A DNA stretch of 8,774 nt from Planctomycetia bacterium (GTDB taxonomy: Bacteria > Planctomycetota > Planctomycetia > Gemmatales > Gemmataceae). This document shows positions 1-5,712 of this stretch, in pieces (within the stretch, counting starts at the first letter, position 1; every line of letters starts with the position of its first letter). The notes under the pieces were generated by a model. The model was not told where the DNA came from, ran no database searches, and was given only the letters and a program-made list of their open reading frames with translations. The position numbers and the translations under genes were made by a program. The stretch covers positions 1 to 8,774 of the forward strand of contig SXHE01000719.1 of assembly GCA_005773755.1 (NCBI GenBank), in the 5' to 3' direction.

Positions 1-1073
1 ACCTGCTGACCATCATCACCGGCAACACGCACCTGCTCCAGCACCTGCCGCCCGGCGACCCGGAGTTCCCGCAACTGATCGAGGACATCAACGACGCGGC
101 CACCCGCGCCGCCGCGCTCACGCGCCAGCTCCTCACGTTCAGCCGCAAGCAGCCGACGCGCCCCGAAGTGATCGACGTGAACGAGATCGTGACCGGGCTG
201 GCGAGCCTGTTGCGGCGGCTGATCGGCGGGCGCGTCACGATCGTCACCGGCCTGTCCCCGCGCCCGGTGCGCGTGCGCGCCGACCGCGGACAGCTCGAAC
301 AGGTGGTGATGAACCTGGCCGTGAACGCGAAGGACGCGATGCCCGACGGGGGCACGCTGACCATCGAGACCGGCGAGCTGACCGGCGCGGGCCGGTTCGC
401 CCGGCTGCTGGTTCGGGACTCCGGCACCGGCATGACCGACGACGTGAAGCGGCACCTGTTCGAGCCGTTCTTCACAACGAAGGACGTGGGCAAGGGGACC
501 GGCCTGGGGCTGGCGACCGTGTACGGCATCGTGCAACAGGCGGGCGGCACCGTCGAGGTGCAGTCGGCCCTTCACGCCGGGACCACGTTCGACATCCGGT
601 TCCCCTGGTGCGAGAGCGCGCCGCGGTCGTCGGCCCTGTTGCCGGTGCTCAGCCTGTCCGGACGCACCGCGCCCGCGACCCGGCGCTCGGTGCTCCTGGT
701 CGAGGACGAGGCGCGGCTGCGGAAGATGGTGCGGTACACGCTCGAGACGCAAGGGTACGTCGTGACCGAAGCGGGCGGCGGGGACGCGGCACTGGCCGTG
801 CTGACCCCGGAGCGCACGTTCGACCTGTTAATTACGGACCTGGTGATGCCGGGCATGGACGGGCGCGAGCTGGCCGCGCGGGTGCGGGCCGTGCGGCCGG
901 ACATCGCGGTCGTGTTCGTGTCCGGGTACGTGCCCGACCAGCGCCGGCTGGAGGGGATGCCCGGCGCGCAGTTCCTGCCGAAGCCGTTCACCCCGGTCGA
1001 TCTGGTGAAGACCATCGACCGGGTGTTCCGCCCCGCGAAGTCCGCCGCGCCCGTCGCGGGAGGTGTCGCATGA
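1..1073 (+). CDS. Hybrid sensor histidine kinase / response regulator, C-terminal part (5' end outside window)
   Basis: The reading frame is open from base 3 and gives 356 visible residues before TGA at 1071. The first residues (LLTIITGNTHLL) are the continuation of a HisKA dimerisation helix; the phospho-accepting His (usually in an HDFNN motif) should lie just upstream of the window. A second helix with LTRQLLTFSRKQ follows at about residues 39-50. The HATPase domain shows an N box (NLAVNAKDAMPDGG, about 104-117), a G1/D box (DSGTGM, 139-144), an F box (FEPFFTTK, 153-160) and a G2 box (GKGTGLGLA, from 164). After a linker rich in Ser, Ala and Pro comes a complete receiver (about 229-343), with VEDE acidic residues, the phospho-acceptor Asp in LITDLVMPGMDG (about 279) and the conserved Lys in PKPF (about 327). 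The family autophosphorylates on His and passes phosphate to receivers; the signal sensed is unknown because the N-terminal sensor region is missing. The GTG at 168 is an internal Val codon, not a start. The stop overlaps the next gene, so the two are probably cotranscribed and translationally coupled. Confidence 0.95.
   Translation, partial: LLTIITGNTHLLQHLPPGDPEFPQLIEDINDAATRAAALTRQLLTFSRKQPTRPEVIDVNEIVTGLASLLRRLIGGRVTIVTGLSPRPVRVRADRGQLEQVVMNLAVNAKDAMPDGGTLTIETGELTGAGRFARLLVRDSGTGMTDDVKRHLFEPFFTTKDVGKGTGLGLATVYGIVQQAGGTVEVQSALHAGTTFDIRFPWCESAPRSSALLPVLSLSGRTAPATRRSVLLVEDEARLRKMVRYTLETQGYVVTEAGGGDAALAVLTPERTFDLLITDLVMPGMDGRELAARVRAVRPDIAVVFVSGYVPDQRRLEGMPGAQFLPKPFTPVDLVKTIDRVFRPAKSAAPVAGGVA
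1058..1063 (+). promoter_or_regulatory. Ribosome binding site of the receiver-HDOD gene
   Basis: GGGAGG lies 6 nt upstream of the ATG at 1070, inside the last codons of the kinase gene. It fixes the start of the downstream gene at the ATGA overlap rather than at the much earlier open positions of the same frame. Confidence 0.75.
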
Positions 1074-2254
1074 GCGGGCGCGTGCTGTACGTGTCCGACG
1101 ACACGAGCGCACACCGGTCGTTCCGCACGGCGTTCGCGTCGGCCCAGCGGGACTGGGAAGTGAACCTCGCGCGGGGTGGCGCGGACGCCCTGCGCAAGCT
1201 CGACGGGCCGGGGTTCGACGCCCTCGTGACCGACGCGCACCTCGCGGGCACCGGGTGCGCCGAGCTGCTCGTGGAGGCCCGACGCCGACACCCGCCTACG
1301 GCCCGCATCGTCCTCGCGGACGTGTCGCGGCCGGGCGAACTGGTGCGCCTGGTCGCGCTCGCGCACCGCGTTCTGCCAACACCGTGCGACCCGGCGGAAC
1401 TGTACGGCGCGATCCAGCGCGGGTTCTCGCTCCGCCAGCTCCTCGGCAATCAGGCGCTGGTGTCGGTGGTCGGGCGGCTCGCCAGCGTCCCCGCCCTGTC
1501 CGCGCACTACACCCGCATCGCCGACGAACTGATGATGCCCGAGTACTCGCTGGCTACGGTCGGTGAACTCGTCGCCCAAGACCTGGGGATCGCGGCCCGG
1601 TTGCTCCAGATCGCGAACTCCGCGCTCGTCGGGCTGCGCAAACCGGCAACGACGCCCAATCAAGCGGTGCGCATCCTCGGCGCGGACCTGACCCGCACGC
1701 TGGTGCTCGCGGCCGACCTGTTCACGCGGTACAACCCGAGCTCGCTCCGGCCGTTCTCCATCGAGGCACTTTGGGAACACAGCCAGAAGGTCGCGGAACT
1801 GGCCGGCGCGATTGCGGTCGCGGAACGGGCCGACGAGCGCGTGGTCCGCGAGGCCTCGCTGGCCGGGCTGTTCCACGACATCGGCAAGCTCACGCTCGCC
1901 AGCCAGCTCGCCGGCCCGTACAAGGACGTGCTCACGATGATGCGGGTCGAAGGGGCGTCTGCCGCGGACGCCGAGCGCCGGGTGCTGGGCACGACGCACG
2001 CCGAAGTCGGCGCGTATCTGTTGGGCCTGTGGGGGTTGCCCGACGCGCTCGTGGAAGCGGTCGCCTGGCACCACAACCCCGGCACCTGTCCGGGCACGGC
2101 TTTCACGGCGCTCACCGCGGTCCACGCGGCCGACACGTTGGTGCGCTCGTCGGAAGGCGCGAAGCCCGACGCGGAGTACCTGGCCCGGCTCGGCTTATCG
2201 GGCCGCTGGGAAGAGTGGGGCTTCCTGCGCGACCAGCCGCGCCAGATCGATTGA
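1070..2254 (+). CDS. Receiver-HDOD domain signalling protein
   Basis: This is a 394-residue cytoplasmic protein with no signal peptide or membrane segment. Residues 4-118 form a receiver: the acidic pair D10-D11 and the acceptor D55 (LVTDAHL) are present. The switch Thr/Ser position is Ala (IVLAD, about 83) and the conserved Lys-Pro near the end is Thr-Pro (LPTPCD, T104), so the receiver is degenerate. Residues about 125-360 form an HDOD domain. The first helical half contains LVAQDLGIAARLLQIANSA, typical of HDOD. The HD half has H237, H269-D270 in LFHDIGKL, H310, H334-H335 and D355, so the metal-ligand pattern of active HD phosphohydrolases appears complete, but the GYP motif of c-di-GMP phosphodiesterases is absent. 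HDOD proteins usually act as signalling outputs, often without known catalysis. The start is the ATG overlapping the kinase stop, with GGGAGG 6 nt upstream. It probably works with the hybrid kinase, though phosphotransfer between them is inference. Confidence 0.93.
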   Translation: MSGRVLYVSDDTSAHRSFRTAFASAQRDWEVNLARGGADALRKLDGPGFDALVTDAHLAGTGCAELLVEARRRHPPTARIVLADVSRPGELVRLVALAHRVLPTPCDPAELYGAIQRGFSLRQLLGNQALVSVVGRLASVPALSAHYTRIADELMMPEYSLATVGELVAQDLGIAARLLQIANSALVGLRKPATTPNQAVRILGADLTRTLVLAADLFTRYNPSSLRPFSIEALWEHSQKVAELAGAIAVAERADERVVREASLAGLFHDIGKLTLASQLAGPYKDVLTMMRVEGASAADAERRVLGTTHAEVGAYLLGLWGLPDALVEAVAWHHNPGTCPGTAFTALTAVHAADTLVRSSEGAKPDAEYLARLGLSGRWEEWGFLRDQPRQID

Positions 2255-2263
2255 TCCGCGCCC

Positions 2264-3271
2264 TTAGCGCTCGCCTTCGGGGTCGAGCAGGTGCCGGAGC
2301 AGGTTGCCCTTCACCTCGCCGCGCGCCCGCACCACCTTCCCGGTGCGGTTCACCTCGGTCCGGGTGAACAACTTGGCGATGGCCGCCCCGGTTTCCTCCT
2401 CGTCGGAGAGACTGGTCACGACCGCCTTGAGCGCGGAGCGCACGTCGAGGGCGTCGCACTCGTCGCGTGCGGTCGCGACCACTTTCAGACTGGTGCTCGC
2501 CCCCGCGGAGAAACCGATCGCGAGCGAGGTGGCCTTGCGGCCGACGGTCACGAGCGCGCGGTCGGTGTCGCGCTTCGGCGCGTCCGGCGCGGTCAGCCAC
2601 CCTTCGCCGGTGTTGTCGTGGCAGACCGCGACCAGCTCGCGGCACACCTCGTTCCACCCCGGCGGTACGGCGGCAGTCTCCTTCTTGTCCAGTCGCGTGA
2701 GCAGCCCCTTCACCACGTCTTCATCAGTGTCGAACGCGAGCGTGCGGGCGTCGGCCACGAAGAACGCGAGGTGCGACGTGTCCTTCCCCACGGTGATCGG
2801 CACGCGCACGTACTCGCGCCCGGCGTGCTTCACCGTCTCGGCTTTCGGGAACCACATCGTCAGCGCCTTCGCCCAGCCGAACGGCTGGGCGGTGCGCACG
2901 ACGCCCGACGACAGGCCGACGATGTTGAAGTTGCTGCGCCCGTCCTTCTCGCTCTCGATATTCAAGTTGAACTTGGCGCTCACGACGAGCTGTTCGATGT
3001 CCGTGAGGGCGGGCGGCGGGGCGGCCTTCAGGTCGCCGTCGATGTACGCGAACCCGGCGGCCAGGGTCCGGCGCACGGTGTCACTGACCATCTTGTCCTG
3101 TTCGCCGAAGTGCTTGACCAGTGCGCCCGGCCGCACCGCGAGCACGGAGTTGCTGGCGCGGGGCAGGTATGTGAGGTCGAACGGCGCGAACCCGGCGGCG
3201 GGCTTGGCTTTGGGCACGGGCGACCCGTTGGCGGCACCGAAGCCGAGCAGAAGCGCGAGCAGAGCGAACAT
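2264..3271 (-). CDS. Secreted protein of unknown function
   Basis: The 335-residue product starts with an uncharged hydrophobic stretch (MFALLALLLGFGAANGSPVP), which looks like a short signal peptide cleaved near residues 15-17, so the mature protein is probably exported. The start at 3271 is chosen because AAGGAGG lies just upstream and the signal sequence begins there; the frame is open further up to an ATG at 3322, but that would put 17 polar residues before the signal. The mature part begins FAPFDLTYLPRASNSVLAVRPGAL, then has alternating short hydrophobic strands and charged helices. There is no transmembrane segment beyond the signal, and I see no catalytic motif or metal-binding cluster. 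A DLTYLP...AVRP opening resembles what I recall of other planctomycete hypothetical proteins, but I cannot assign a family. It converges with the HDOD gene, with 9 nt between stops, and is divergent from the DUF1501 gene. The coding call is firm; the function is unknown. Confidence 0.85.
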   Translation of the reverse strand: MFALLALLLGFGAANGSPVPKAKPAAGFAPFDLTYLPRASNSVLAVRPGALVKHFGEQDKMVSDTVRRTLAAGFAYIDGDLKAAPPPALTDIEQLVVSAKFNLNIESEKDGRSNFNIVGLSSGVVRTAQPFGWAKALTMWFPKAETVKHAGREYVRVPITVGKDTSHLAFFVADARTLAFDTDEDVVKGLLTRLDKKETAAVPPGWNEVCRELVAVCHDNTGEGWLTAPDAPKRDTDRALVTVGRKATSLAIGFSAGASTSLKVVATARDECDALDVRSALKAVVTSLSDEEETGAAIAKLFTRTEVNRTGKVVRARGEVKGNLLRHLLDPEGER

Positions 3272-3275
3272 GGCC

Positions 3276-3282
3276 CCTCCTT
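3276..3282 (-). promoter_or_regulatory. Strong ribosome binding site deciding the start of the secreted protein
   Basis: On the minus strand AAGGAGG ends 4 nt before the ATG at 3271-3269 (further Gs follow, so GGAGGGG is also in range). It selects the internal Met over the upstream in-frame ATG at 3322. Confidence 0.75.
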
Positions 3283-3317
3283 CGCAGTCGCGGCAGACGC
3301 CCCGTGGCGGAAAATCG

Positions 3318-3346
3318 ACCATGCCCGGCCCGGCTTACCGTGTCAA
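3318..3346 (-). promoter_or_regulatory. Candidate sigma70-like promoter for the secreted protein gene
   Basis: Reading the minus strand, a perfect TTGACA (3346-3341) is followed after 17 nt by CATGGT (3323-3318), which matches the -10 consensus at only three positions. It would start transcription near 3311, about 40 nt before the ATG at 3271. The -35 match and spacing are seen in sequence; use as a promoter is inference, and planctomycete consensus elements are not well defined. Confidence 0.3.
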
Positions 3347-3394
3347 CAGCACCCGCGCGGGGTTCCCCAGCACACTGCGTGCGGTGAAACGCCG

Positions 3395-3409
3395 CGCCTT
3401 AGCGAGGCG
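3395..3409. other. Small hairpin in the divergent intergenic region
   Basis: CGCCT (3395-3399) and AGGCG (3405-3409) form a perfect 5-bp stem with a 5-nt loop, followed a few bases later by CTCTTTTCT on the plus strand. It lies in the 246-nt gap between the secreted-protein gene and the first DUF1501 gene. It could be a weak terminator, a protein-binding site or chance. Nothing else in the gap (3272-3517) looks coding. Confidence 0.25.
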
Positions 3410-3425
3410 AAAGCGCTCTTTTCTG

Positions 3426-3454
3426 TTGCGGCGAACCGACTTCGGGAGTATTCT
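3426..3454 (+). promoter_or_regulatory. Weak candidate promoter for the first DUF1501 gene
   Basis: TTGCGG (3426-3431) and TATTCT (3449-3454) are separated by 17 nt. The -10 matches consensus at four positions and the -35 at three. It would give a leader of about 55 nt before the ATG at 3518. The local sequence is also less GC-rich than the flanking genes, which fits a promoter region, but the match is modest. Confidence 0.3.
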
Positions 3455-3517
3455 TCCCTTGTTAGCCACTGCCGGTTTTCCCGCCTTCCTCCCACTCCTT
3501 ACGGGAGCCTGCCTGCC

Positions 3518-4876
3518 ATGCTCAGTATGCCCTTCGGCCGTGTTCGGCTCTGCGACGGCATTTCCCGCCGGAACGTGCTCAAAGTCGGTGCCCTCTCGTT
3601 CGGGGCCATGCACCTGACCCTCGCGGACGTGCTGCGCGCCGAAGCCGCCGCCAAGAAGCAGGGCGAACTGGGCCGCACCGGGCACAAGGCGGTCATCAAC
3701 ATCTTCCTCGGCGGCGGCCCGCCGCACCAGGACATGTGGGAGATCAAGACCGAAGCGCCGAAGGAGATCCGCGGCGAGTTCAAGCCGATCAACACCAACG
3801 TCACCGGTATTCAGATCGGCGAGACGTTCTCGCGCATCGCCAAGAGCGCGGACAAGTTCGCGTTCCTCCGCTCCGTGGTCGGGGCGCGCGGCGGTCACGA
3901 CGCGATCCAGTGCATGACCGGCTGGCCGCAGGCGTCGCTGGCCCCGTTCGGCGGGCGACCGAGCCTCGGCAGCGCGGTGTGGAAGCTGCAAGGCAGCGTC
4001 GACGCGAGCGTGCCGCCGTTCATCGGCCTCGCGGAGAAGACGCAGCACGGGCCGTGGAGCGACAGCGGCCAGACCGGGTTCCTCGGCAGCACGTTCGCCC
4101 CGTTCACGCCGCGCGGCCCGGACATGCAGAACATGGTGCTGAACGCGGCCAACAAGGACCACATGCCGGACCGCAAGAAGCTGCTCGCCGGCTTCGACGA
4201 CATGAAGCGCTCCGCCGACCACATGGGCGCGCTCAAGGGCGCGGACGCTGCCACCGAGCGCGCCTTCGACGTGCTCACCAGCAGCAAGCTGATGGAAGCG
4301 ATGGACGTGACGAAGGAGAGCACCAAGACCCGTGAGCGGTACGGCACCGGCAAGCCGTACCAGTTCCAGTACGACGGCGCGCCGACCGTGAACGAGCACC
4401 TGCTCATGGCCCGCCGCTTGGTGGAAGCCGGTGCCCGCGTCGTCTCGCTCAGCTACGGCCGCTGGGACAGCCACGGCAAGAACTTCGACCTCGTGCGCGA
4501 CCACGGCGCGAAGCTCGACCAGTGCCTCACGGCGCTCGTCGAAGACCTCGACGCCCGCGGGATGCTGGACGACACCACCGTGATCGCGTGGGGCGAGTTC
4601 GGCCGCACGCCGCAGGTGAACAAGGACGCCGGCCGCGACCACTGGCCTCAGGTGAGCTGCGCGATTCTGGCCGGCGGCGGGTTGAAGACCGGTCAGGCCA
4701 TCGGCAGCACCGACCGCAACGGCGGCTTGGCGAAGGATCGGCCCATTGGCTTCGGCGACGTGTTCGCCACACTCTACCACGCCCTCGGCCTGAACCCCGA
4801 AACGACGACGATCAACGACCCCACCGGCCGCCCGCAGTACCTCGCCGAAGGCAAGGTGATCTCGGAACTGGTGTAA
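3518..4876 (+). CDS. DUF1501 family protein with Tat signal (first paralogue)
   Basis: The 452-residue product is a DUF1501 protein, a family abundant in planctomycetes and related to the alkaline phosphatase/sulfatase fold; its reaction is not established. Residues 16-22 (SRRNVLK) form a twin-arginine motif, followed by a mildly hydrophobic stretch to about residue 45, so export of the folded protein by Tat is likely. Conserved motifs are GGGPPHQDMWE (65-75), GARGGHDAIQCMTGW (122-136), SYGRWDSHG (312-320), WGEFGRTP (358-365) and AGRDHWP (371-377). The His and Asp residues in these are candidates for metal binding. The frame is open far upstream, but that part is a shadow of the minus-strand gene. 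The ATG at 3518 gives a normal family N-terminus and has GGGAG 10 nt upstream; ATG 3527 is an alternative. The middle part (about 160-290) differs strongly from the second paralogue. No DUF1549/DUF1553 partner, often found next to DUF1501 genes, is present here. A terminator follows. Confidence 0.93.
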   Translation: MLSMPFGRVRLCDGISRRNVLKVGALSFGAMHLTLADVLRAEAAAKKQGELGRTGHKAVINIFLGGGPPHQDMWEIKTEAPKEIRGEFKPINTNVTGIQIGETFSRIAKSADKFAFLRSVVGARGGHDAIQCMTGWPQASLAPFGGRPSLGSAVWKLQGSVDASVPPFIGLAEKTQHGPWSDSGQTGFLGSTFAPFTPRGPDMQNMVLNAANKDHMPDRKKLLAGFDDMKRSADHMGALKGADAATERAFDVLTSSKLMEAMDVTKESTKTRERYGTGKPYQFQYDGAPTVNEHLLMARRLVEAGARVVSLSYGRWDSHGKNFDLVRDHGAKLDQCLTALVEDLDARGMLDDTTVIAWGEFGRTPQVNKDAGRDHWPQVSCAILAGGGLKTGQAIGSTDRNGGLAKDRPIGFGDVFATLYHALGLNPETTTINDPTGRPQYLAEGKVISELV

Positions 4877-4904
4877 GCCTTTTGCTCGCGGCTTCGCGTG
4901 AACC

Positions 4905-4931
4905 AGCAGGGAGGCACGAGCCTCCCTGTTT
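4905..4931 (+). terminator. Rho-independent-type terminator after the first DUF1501 gene
   Basis: CAGGGAGGC (4907-4915) pairs perfectly with GCCTCCCTG (4920-4928) over 9 bp, closing a 4-nt ACGA loop. TTT follows directly; the stem can be extended by a G-T and an A-T pair. The T-run is short but the stem is strong and begins 31 nt after the TAA stop, as expected for a terminator. It separates the DUF1501 transcript from the small membrane genes, whose first gene starts about 30 nt later. Confidence 0.75.
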
Positions 4932-4946
4932 GCGTACAGGCACGAT

Positions 4947-4950
4947 GGAG
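4947..4950 (+). promoter_or_regulatory. Ribosome binding site of the first small membrane gene
   Basis: GGAG lies 9 nt before the ATG at 4960. This spacing resembles that of the next small gene (GGAGG, 8 nt) and favours 4960 over the in-frame ATG at 4945, whose only upstream purine run is AGG at a 4-nt distance. Confidence 0.5.
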
Positions 4951-4959
4951 TCACCTACT

Positions 4960-5232
4960 ATGACGCCGGATTACCGAGAGTGTCAGAAGTCGCTGGAGCG
5001 TCGCGAGGCCCGTTGGGCGTTCGCATTCGTCGCGTATGGCATTCCGCTAGGGTGGCTGATTCTGGCAGTCTTGGTCGCGGAGGACGGCATCGGGTCGTTG
5101 GATGTCCGCGCTCTGCTCTTCTTTGTTCTCTTCCCGTTTGTCATGTTGGGACTGGGTGTGCATTGGGTGGTTAATCAATTGCGTGCAAAGCCGCCCTCTC
5201 AGCCACCATCCGACACGCCTCCTACAGACTAA
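4960..5232 (+). CDS. Small two-helix membrane protein, unknown function (A)
   Basis: The product has 90 residues (95 if the in-frame ATG at 4945 is used). A charged N-terminus (YRECQKSLERREAR) is followed by a hydrophobic segment at about 18-40, a short acidic loop (EDGIGSLD), a second hydrophobic segment at about 50-72, and a hydrophilic tail with LRAKPPS and several Pro, Ser and Asp residues. It should be an inner-membrane protein with both ends on the same side. I recognise no family. About a third of its third codon positions are A or T by hand count (30 of 90), clearly looser than the nearly all G/C choice in the flanking DUF1501 genes. It sits just after the terminator of the first DUF1501 gene and 71 nt before a protein of the same layout. 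Coding is supported by the GGAG site, the two clean hydrophobic segments and its downstream twin. Confidence 0.72.
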   Translation: MTPDYRECQKSLERREARWAFAFVAYGIPLGWLILAVLVAEDGIGSLDVRALLFFVLFPFVMLGLGVHWVVNQLRAKPPSQPPSDTPPTD

Positions 5233-5290
5233 ACGCCGCGGATGTTGAAACTACGCAGGCGATTGGCGTCAGCGCTCTGCTTTGCGATTA

Positions 5291-5295
5291 GGAGG
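5291..5295 (+). promoter_or_regulatory. Strong ribosome binding site of the second small membrane gene
   Basis: GGAGG lies 8 nt before the ATG at 5304. It is among the best Shine-Dalgarno matches in the window and strongly supports this short gene. Confidence 0.75.
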
Positions 5296-5303
5296 CACTT
5301 CCG

Positions 5304-5570
5304 ATGCCACCGGGCGACGACGAGAAGTACGAACCATACAGCATCAAGAACCTCGCTGGAACGTGGCTCATCGGGGTCGTGCTACTGGTGGTATTGGGCA
5401 TCCTCGTTGCGATCTTCGGTGATTTCGAGTTCCCACCTGCCGGTCGTTTGATCTGCATGGTGGTGGTACTGACGCCGATCGCGATATTCGAGGGTGTGCG
5501 GTTGCTCTTGAACTGGTTTCGGGGGGAACCTTCCGACTTGACGCCTCCTGACTCTCTTCCCCCACGCTGA
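5304..5570 (+). CDS. Small two-helix membrane protein, unknown function (B)
   Basis: The 88-residue product begins with a charged stretch (PPGDDEKYEPYSIKN), then has a strongly hydrophobic segment at about 20-39 (WLIGVVLLVVLGILVAIFG), a short loop with DFEFPPAGR, a second segment at about 49-72, and a hydrophilic Pro-rich tail (RGEPSDLTPPDSLPPR). The layout matches the gene upstream, including a Trp and an Asn at the end of helix two and a PPSD/PPDS-type tail, so the two look like diverged paralogues or partners. Roughly 25 of 88 third positions are A or T by hand count, looser than the neighbours. GGAGG 8 nt upstream supports the start. No known family or catalytic residue is recognised. With 71 nt between them and no terminator seen in that gap, the two small genes may share a transcript. 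Confidence 0.78.
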   Translation: MPPGDDEKYEPYSIKNLAGTWLIGVVLLVVLGILVAIFGDFEFPPAGRLICMVVVLTPIAIFEGVRLLLNWFRGEPSDLTPPDSLPPR

Positions 5571-5644
5571 GCGCCGCACGCGCGGGGCTGTTGGGTTGTG
5601 GATGCGATCCTGGGGAAGAGCTGACACGAGCGCGGAACACAAAC

Positions 5645-5673
5645 GTGACACGCCCGGTGTTTCGGGGTACAGT
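5645..5673 (+). promoter_or_regulatory. Candidate promoter for the second DUF1501 gene
   Basis: GTGACA (5645-5650, five of six -35 consensus positions) and TACAGT (5668-5673, four of six -10 positions) are separated by 17 nt. Transcription would start near 5680, leaving a leader of about 33 nt before the ATG at 5713. This would make the second DUF1501 gene independent of the small membrane genes 142 nt upstream. Confidence 0.4.
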
Positions 5674-5712
5674 TGGTCGGATACGGTTCGCACTCTCCCA
5701 CGGAACGCTGCC

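Noticed and set aside
572..2125. 517-residue minus-strand open frame opposite the kinase and HDOD genes
   Set aside because: The opposite strand encodes clear kinase, receiver and HDOD domains; this frame is Arg/Glu/Gln-rich low-complexity sequence typical of a GC-bias shadow.
2291..3517. Long plus-strand open frame running into the first DUF1501 gene (would give an 861-residue protein)
   Set aside because: The part before 3518 lies opposite the secreted-protein gene, is rich in His, Arg and Gly with no domain, and would bury the Tat signal in mid-protein. The ATG at 3518 fits the family.
4887..4898. CGCG-GCTT-CGCG hairpin after the first DUF1501 stop
   Set aside because: It has only 4 bp and does not extend; the perfect 9-bp hairpin just downstream is the better terminator.
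3335..4954. 539-residue minus-strand open frame opposite the first DUF1501 gene
   Set aside because: It has a shadow-like composition and no motif, and the plus strand carries the DUF1501 motifs.
5560..5587. Possible hairpin after small gene B (CCCC-CGC with GCG-GGGG)
   Set aside because: The stem has an internal mismatch and a 12-nt loop, and no T-run follows, so it is not a convincing terminator.
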